10,021 nt of DNA, from assembly GCA_030614645.1 (NCBI GenBank), contig JAUWTR010000023.1, positions 1 to 10,021 on the forward strand, read 5' to 3'. Below are positions 6,020 through 10,021 of this stretch, one piece after another (positions within the stretch are counted from its first letter, which is position 1; every line of letters starts with the position of its first letter). This DNA comes from Candidatus Aminicenantota bacterium. Lineage in GTDB: Bacteria > Acidobacteriota > Aminicenantia > Aminicenantales > Aminicenantaceae. The position numbers and the translations under genes were made by a program. The notes beneath the pieces were generated by a model. It was not told where the DNA came from. It saw only the letters and a program-made list of their open reading frames with translations, and did no database searches.

Positions 6020-7125
6020 AAAAAAGAGATTCCCTTCTTTTTTGCGAGGCGATCATACTCTTTGATGATCTTTGCAGCCATTGCTTCAGCTGACAACTTT
6101 GCATGCACGACTTCATGTCCCTTCTGCCCCAGTTGTTCTGCCAGTTCTCTGTTATTATAGATCCGCAAAATAGCTTCTGCCAGAGCTTCTGGATTTTTAG
6201 GCGGCACTAACAGCCCCGTCTCTCCATCTACAACAACCTCTGGGATACCGCCTACCCGGGTAGCAACTACCGGCAGACTACTGGCCATAGCATCCATTAT
6301 ACTGGTCCCCATTCCTTCAATTTTGGAAGAAAGCACAAAAAGATCCAGAGATGATAAGATCTGGGGAATATCCTCTCTAAAACCAAGAAAAAAGACCATA
6401 TCTTCAACTCTGATCTCTTTGACTTTTTTGCTCAGTTTCAGCTGTAAAGGACCGTCTCCAACTATAATCATTTTAATCCGGGGGGCTTTCTGTTTGAGGA
6501 TCCTAGTAGCTTCGATCAAATACTCATGGCCCTTGTGGTCGGCCAGATGAGCAACAATACCAACTAAAAAATCCTCCCGTTCAAAAGATAATTCCTTGCG
6601 TAAATAATCTATGGATGCGGCTTCTTCAAAAGGAGAATAATCAATCCCGTCAGGTATGACTTTGATTTTCCGGGAATTTATCCCCCCTTTGACCAATACT
6701 TTTTTTACTCCCTGGGATATAGCGATTATCAAATCAATGTTTTTTGTATATTTTTTCCGCGACAAATAATTTTTTTTCAGAGGAAAATCAATCCGCTGGG
6801 ATATAACTTTTAAAGGAACCTTGGCAACAGAGGCAGCAGCGGAACCGACCGCTAATGAATGGGCATCATGAAAATGAACCAACCTGCATTTTCTGCGCTT
6901 CATAGCCGCACTCAGACGCAGGACTGCAAGCGGGTCTACTTCGCTGCGAATTTTTACAGCTTTTACCGGGAGATCCGCCAGTAAAGCTTTCTCATAGAGC
7001 GGATTGCCGGGCTGGATGTAAAAGTAGAAAGGATATCCCTGGCGTTTTAGCTCTTTGGCTAAAAAATATGACTGCCTCTGGCCTCCTCTCCATTCCTTTC
7101 CGGCATCAAGTTGGAAAAGGCTCAA
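6016..7125 (-). CDS. GT4 family glycosyltransferase, TTG start
   Basis: A 369-residue GT-B retaining glycosyltransferase that probably adds a sugar from a nucleotide donor to a surface glycan or lipid-linked acceptor. Near the N-terminus DAGKEWRGGQRQ is the acceptor-side glycine loop (GGQ at 14-16), followed by HFHDAH at about 84-89. The donor domain shows GIVAHLADHKGHEYLIEA, then VGDGPL, then the EX7E-type motif at 270-278 (EGMGTSIMD) with Asp in place of the second Glu, then PVVATRVGGIPEVV. The frame stays open upstream to an ATG at 7221, but that would overlap the GT2 gene by 116 bases and add a non-family N-terminus. A TTG at 7125-7123 with AAGGAG six bases upstream gives a normal start and a 20-base overlap. 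The gene lies between the GT2 and MenC-like genes in one operon. Confidence 0.9.
   Translation of the reverse strand: MSLFQLDAGKEWRGGQRQSYFLAKELKRQGYPFYFYIQPGNPLYEKALLADLPVKAVKIRSEVDPLAVLRLSAAMKRRKCRLVHFHDAHSLAVGSAAASVAKVPLKVISQRIDFPLKKNYLSRKKYTKNIDLIIAISQGVKKVLVKGGINSRKIKVIPDGIDYSPFEEAASIDYLRKELSFEREDFLVGIVAHLADHKGHEYLIEATRILKQKAPRIKMIIVGDGPLQLKLSKKVKEIRVEDMVFFLGFREDIPQILSSLDLFVLSSKIEGMGTSIMDAMASSLPVVATRVGGIPEVVVDGETGLLVPPKNPEALAEAILRIYNNRELAEQLGQKGHEVVHAKLSAEAMAAKIIKEYDRLAKKKGISFL
6020..6043 (-). promoter_or_regulatory. AT hairpin with Shine-Dalgarno-like loop before the MenC-like start
   Basis: On the - strand AAAAAAGA (6043-6036) pairs with TCTTTTTT (6027-6020) around the eight-base loop AGGGAATC. 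The ATG follows immediately at 6019. The AGGGA in the loop is the only ribosome-site-like sequence for this gene. Folding could expose it and shorten its effective distance to the ATG. The stem is nearly all A-T and weak, and it also encodes the Lys-rich end of the GT4 protein. Confidence 0.3.
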
Positions 7126-7897
7126 TCCTCTCTCCTTTTTTCCAGATCTCCCGCAGCTTAACATACCGGGCAAAAACAGCATAGCCGTGCAGAACCGAAA
7201 TGACAAAACCTGAGTATCCATCCAGGAATCCCGCTTTCCAGAAAAAGGACTTTAGAAAGCGTAAAGAGGGCAGATACACTAAATGAAACCAACCACATTT
7301 TTTTTTCTCTGCATACAATTTTTTTGCACCCAGGCTCGAAAAAATATTTATTCTCTCCAGATGGTCACTTATACTCCGATAAGTAAAGTGGTGAATATCT
7401 CCCTTAAGCTTTAAAATCCGGCCATCATACACAAGTCTTTCATGCACATACTCCCCTTCCCATAAGGCTTTCTCTTTGCGAAAAAGGCGGAGTTTCCTGT
7501 CCGGATACCACCCGGAATGACGTATCCATTTTCCCAGGTACAAAACTTTGCGCGGTATAGAAAAAGCGGAAACATCAGGCTCTTCATCCTTCAACTTGAG
7601 GATTGCTTCCTGAAGTTGCGGTGAAAGGCACTCATCTGCATCCAGAGATAGGATCCAGGGGCAAGAGGCTTTAGAATTGGCAAAATTTTTCTGGTCAGAA
7701 TAGTTCGTCCATTTACGCCGGAATACTTTATTTGTAAATTGTTTAGCTACTTCAACCGTATTATCCTGGCTGTAACTATCAACAACAATGATTTCTGCAG
7801 CAATATCTTTAACACTTTTTAAAGCATTTGCCAGCCTATCCTCTTCATTAAAGGCAATGACAACAACAGATATTTCCATTTGTAGTAATAATATCAT
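7106..7897 (-). CDS. WaaE/KdtX-like GT2 family glycosyltransferase
   Basis: A 263-residue GT-A enzyme, probably acting at the cytoplasmic face of the membrane on a lipopolysaccharide core or similar glycan. The N-terminus ISVVVIAFNEEDRL (9-22) is the nucleotide-sugar binding strand. D86-A-D88 in WILSLDADECLS is the metal-binding DXD motif, and YSDQKNFA (66-73) precedes it. GKWIRHSGWYPDRKLRLFR (122-140), VHE (151-153) and the C-terminal FLDGYSGFVISVL...RYVKLRE are typical of the WaaE group. The C-terminal third is hydrophobic and basic, suggesting membrane attachment. This is the first gene of the - strand operon, and its end overlaps the start of the GT4 gene by 20 bases. The start is uncertain: the ATG at 7897 has a weak AGGGA four bases upstream. 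The ATG at 7879 would fit the family N-terminus better but has no ribosome site. Confidence 0.9.
   Translation of the reverse strand: MILLLQMEISVVVIAFNEEDRLANALKSVKDIAAEIIVVDSYSQDNTVEVAKQFTNKVFRRKWTNYSDQKNFANSKASCPWILSLDADECLSPQLQEAILKLKDEEPDVSAFSIPRKVLYLGKWIRHSGWYPDRKLRLFRKEKALWEGEYVHERLVYDGRILKLKGDIHHFTYRSISDHLERINIFSSLGAKKLYAEKKKCGWFHLVYLPSLRFLKSFFWKAGFLDGYSGFVISVLHGYAVFARYVKLREIWKKGERIEPFPT
7132..7137 (-). promoter_or_regulatory. Shine-Dalgarno for the TTG start of the GT4 gene
   Basis: AAGGAG on the - strand lies six bases before TTG (7125-7123), inside the last codons of the GT2 gene. It is the best ribosome site in this overlap and decides the TTG start over the upstream ATG at 7221. 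Confidence 0.7.
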
Positions 7898-7946
7898 GGA
7901 TTCCCTGTGTAAACAATCCTTGCCTCTAGAATTATCATTTCCCTAT

Positions 7947-7974
7947 TTGCCAAGTCATAGCTCTTTGCTATAAG
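7947..7974 (+). promoter_or_regulatory. Likely sigma70-type promoter for the TPP enzyme gene
   Basis: TTGCCA (7947-7952) and TATAAG (7969-7974) are 16 bases apart, each one mismatch from consensus. Transcription would start near 7981, leaving a leader of about 70 bases. A short inverted repeat (ATAGCT 7957-7962 and AGCTAT 7973-7978) covers the spacer and -10 and could be an operator. Confidence 0.5.
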
Positions 7975-8050
7975 CTATTAGCCTGAACTATTCATAATAA
8001 ATGTCGAAATAAACAATAAGTGGGCGGTAAATAAAAGAAGGAGAAGGTCA

Positions 8051-9655
8051 ATGAATGTAGCAGAAAAGGTGGCCCAAACCCTAAAAGAATTAGGCGTTCG
8101 CTATGTATTTGGAGTTCCAAGCGGTAACTGGATTGATTATTTGGAAGCGATCAGCCGAACCGAAGGAATAGAATTTATCCTGGTCAGCAATGAATCCTCG
8201 GGAGGATTTATGGCTGATGTTTGCTGGCGCTTGACCGGAAAAGTAGCAGCCTGTTTTGGAACTTATGGCCCCGGTGCCTGTAATCAAAGCACAGGTGTTT
8301 GCTGCGGATATCTTGACCGTTCACCCATGATTGCATTTTCAGATGAAAAATCTGATAACATGCTCAACCGTATCACTCAGATGAATATAGACCAACAGAG
8401 CTTTTTTACACCGATAACAAAATGGCAAACACGCTTGAAACCAGACCAGGTAGAGGAAACGCTCTACAAAGCTTTTCAGGCGGCAATTTCTGAAGTCCCG
8501 GGACCGGTATATATCGGCCTTCCCCAAGGTATAGGGGCAGAAAAAGCAAAACCCGAAAAAGTAAAGCCCCTGCCAACAAAACAGATACCTGCACCTGACA
8601 ATAAATCCCTGGATAAAATGGAGGCCATCTTTCATAAGGCGAGCAAACCCCTTATTGCGCTGGGGATAACCTCTATCCGCTCCCGGGTCAGGCCTTTAAT
8701 ATTAAAGATCCTAGATAAATTTAAGGTCCCGGTCGTACAGACTCCCATGGCCAAAGGAATGGTCCCGGAAGACCACCCCCTCTATGCCGGAGTTCTTTCT
8801 CATGCACTTTCAGACCGGATCGACCAGACCATACAGCAGGCAGACCTAATAGTGGGGATCGGATACGACCCGGTAGAACTTAACTATGAAGACTGGATAC
8901 ACAGCATTCCTTTAATGCATATTGACACCATACCCGCTGACTTAGACAAAAACCAATGCACCCTAGCTTGTGAAGTAATAGGTGATTTAAAACCGGCGCT
9001 GGAGCGTTTGGTTGGGCTTGATCCTGCTAAAAAAGACTGGGATATTAAAGCTCTGGCCCAAAGGCGGTATAAAATGTTTGCTGATCTTTCCCCTGAGAAA
9101 GGGAAATTTGAGGCGCGAACAGTCCTGGCCGGCCTGAGGGAGATGCTTCCTCCAGACGGTATCATGACCTGTGATGTGGGGGCTCACCTCCACCTAATAG
9201 GCCAGGCCTGGAAGGCATTTTCTCCAGAGCGCCAGCTTATGACTAATGGCTGTTCTTCTATGGGATTCGGTATTCCCGCAGCTATTGCCGCAAAACTAAG
9301 TCTGCCCGAGCGGGAAGTGACCTGTATAACAGGAGACGGCGGCTTCTTAATGATGGCAGGCGAACTGGCAACTGCCAAACGCCTTGGTACAAAAGTAGTA
9401 TTTGTGCTTAAGACGGATAAAGAACTATCTCTTATCCGCATAAAACAAGAACGTAAGAACTTTAAAAGTTACGGCACCAAATTATTTGGAGAGAGCTATG
9501 TATCAACCGAAAATTTATTCGGTGTTCCTGTACTGACTGCTACAACTACAGAAGAATATCAATTAGCCTTAAAAAAAGCCTTTGCTGCTGAAGGTCCAGT
9601 GCTTATTGAAGCCTTTGTGAATAAAGCTGATTACGAAAAACTCATTCTAAGATGA
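8051..9655 (+). CDS. Acetolactate synthase-like thiamine diphosphate-dependent enzyme
   Basis: A 534-residue enzyme with the three-domain layout of the acetolactate synthase/decarboxylase family. The Pyr domain (about 1-165) has GVRYVFGVPSGN, the cofactor-activating glutamate E48 in SNESSGGFMADV, and TYGPGACNQSTGVCCGYLDRSP. The middle domain (about 190-325) has VQTPMAKGMVPEDHPLYAG. The PP domain has MGFGIPAAIAAKL and GDG at 428-430 in TGDGGFLMMAGELATAKRLG. The magnesium-binding residue that is usually Asn aligns with D456 in VLKTDKELSLI. It is slightly shorter than anabolic IlvB (about 560-590). AAGGAG at 8038-8043 lies seven bases before the ATG. No ilvN, ilvC or other branched-chain gene is adjacent, and the downstream gene is a small membrane protein. 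The family is clear but the substrate is not. Acetolactate synthesis or another 2-oxoacid decarboxylation are both possible. Confidence 0.88.
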   Translation: MNVAEKVAQTLKELGVRYVFGVPSGNWIDYLEAISRTEGIEFILVSNESSGGFMADVCWRLTGKVAACFGTYGPGACNQSTGVCCGYLDRSPMIAFSDEKSDNMLNRITQMNIDQQSFFTPITKWQTRLKPDQVEETLYKAFQAAISEVPGPVYIGLPQGIGAEKAKPEKVKPLPTKQIPAPDNKSLDKMEAIFHKASKPLIALGITSIRSRVRPLILKILDKFKVPVVQTPMAKGMVPEDHPLYAGVLSHALSDRIDQTIQQADLIVGIGYDPVELNYEDWIHSIPLMHIDTIPADLDKNQCTLACEVIGDLKPALERLVGLDPAKKDWDIKALAQRRYKMFADLSPEKGKFEARTVLAGLREMLPPDGIMTCDVGAHLHLIGQAWKAFSPERQLMTNGCSSMGFGIPAAIAAKLSLPEREVTCITGDGGFLMMAGELATAKRLGTKVVFVLKTDKELSLIRIKQERKNFKSYGTKLFGESYVSTENLFGVPVLTATTTEEYQLALKKAFAAEGPVLIEAFVNKADYEKLILR

Positions 9656-9774
9656 AACACTGCCGCCAATTTTCTGTTATCTACCGAGAGTTAAAGGTCA
9701 TTTACCGAATACTTATACCAATATCCCCCTGAACTGCTTATATTGAAGTAGAAATTTAACCATTGGAGGAAAAA
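9656..9774. other. Intergenic region upstream of the LiaF-like gene
   Basis: A 119-base gap without a recognisable hairpin terminator or a convincing promoter. It holds two direct TACCGA repeats (9682-9687 and 9703-9708) whose starts are 21 bases apart, about two helical turns. It also has a spaced inverted repeat CAATAT (9719-9724) and ATATTG (9740-9745). These may be regulator sites, but short matches like these also arise by chance. Confidence 0.3.
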
Positions 9775-10021
9775 ATGGAAAAAAAAGCAAGCATTAGCCT
9801 TGATTTAAAAATGATCATCGGATTGGTTGTCATTTGTGCCGGTATTCTTTTTCTGCTTGAAAATATGGGCGTTGCCATCGGTGTAGACATGTGGGATTTC
9901 TGGCCTGTCGCACTCATATTGATCGGCTTAAGCCATATTTCCAAGCCCCCTGAAACACGGCATGGTTTCAGCGGAGCGATCTTTATTATTGTGGGAGTAT
10001 TGTTCCTGTTAAACAATTTAG
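9775..10021 (+). CDS. LiaF/LiaI-like small transmembrane protein (partial)
   Basis: The first 82 codons of a membrane protein, cut by the window end. GGAGG at 9765-9769 lies five bases before the ATG. Three hydrophobic stretches are visible, at about 13-33, 41-54 and 66-82. The sequence has a GxLFLLxN motif in the first (GILFLLEN) and again in the third (GVLFLLNN). Between them is DFWPVALILIGL, the W-P-x-x-L-I-x-x-G-L pattern typical of the LiaI/LiaF-like transmembrane region (DUF5668). In Firmicutes LiaF modulates a cell-envelope stress two-component system, but many stand-alone proteins with this domain have no known role. No sensor kinase or regulator is seen in this window. A cytoplasmic or adhesin-like C-terminal domain may follow outside. 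Confidence 0.75.
   Translation, partial: MEKKASISLDLKMIIGLVVICAGILFLLENMGVAIGVDMWDFWPVALILIGLSHISKPPETRHGFSGAIFIIVGVLFLLNNL

Noticed and set aside
7126..7221. N-terminal extension of the GT4 protein (start at ATG 7221)
   Set aside because: It overlaps the conserved C-terminus of the GT2 gene in another frame, has no ribosome site, and lies before the family's normal N-terminus. The TTG at 7125 has a well-placed AAGGAG.
8090..9441. Several - strand frames of 62-98 codons under the TPP enzyme gene
   Set aside because: They are shadows of the coding frame on the other strand, without start signals or recognisable protein features.
9756..10016. 86-codon - strand frame at the right end
   Set aside because: It is antisense to the LiaF-like gene, which has a good GGAGG and clear membrane segments.
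1..10021. CRISPR array, tRNA or rRNA gene, toxin-antitoxin pair or defence cassette
   Set aside because: No regularly spaced repeats, no cloverleaf-like sequence, no conserved rRNA stretches, and no small gene pairs or nuclease motifs were seen on either strand.

Overview
The window looks like a piece of chromosome from a Gram-negative-type bacterium. It has a lipoprotein signal, a Sec-exported peptidase, WaaE-like and GT4 glycosyltransferases, and strong GGAGG-type ribosome binding sites. The combination of an exported Dcp-like M3 peptidase, an exported M24 peptidase and a RAYT-type transposase resembles Candidatus Aminicenantes or related uncultured lineages. That placement comes from the general feel of the proteins and was not tested by any search.

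Layout: (1) 1-174, the last 57 codons of a PflX-like radical SAM protein, + strand. (2) About 196-1175, a self-contained IS200/Y1-like (RAYT) transposase unit. The gene lies at 345-1073, and imperfect inverted ends carry GGGGACGGGC outside and a TTTGGGG...AAAAT motif inside. The unit sits between the 3' ends of two convergent genes and appears to break neither. (3) 1208-3322, a Dcp-family M3 lipoprotein peptidase, - strand, divergent from (4) 3527-4873, an exported M24 (Xaa-Pro type) metallopeptidase, + strand. (5) 7897 down to 4913, a tightly packed - strand operon. It holds a WaaE-like GT2 glycosyltransferase, a GT4 glycosyltransferase that most likely starts at a TTG inside the end of the first gene, and a MenC/N-succinylamino acid racemase (NSAR) enzyme of the enolase superfamily. 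All three overlap at their ends. (6) 8051-9655, a lone acetolactate-synthase-like thiamine diphosphate enzyme, + strand, behind a good sigma70-like promoter. (7) 9775 to the window end, the start of a LiaF/LiaI-like small membrane protein, cut by the window edge.

How the genes may work together: the two divergent peptidases probably process peptides outside the cytoplasmic membrane. The two glycosyltransferases probably build a surface glycan or lipopolysaccharide core. The MenC/NSAR enzyme is translationally coupled to them, with no menaquinone gene in view. The TPP enzyme has no ilvN or ilvC beside it, so a role in branched-chain synthesis is not shown.

No clear undescribed multi-gene system is evident. 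The most interesting points are the ends and leader of the transposase unit, the MenC/NSAR gene inside a glycosyltransferase operon, and the altered cofactor-site residues in the TPP enzyme.
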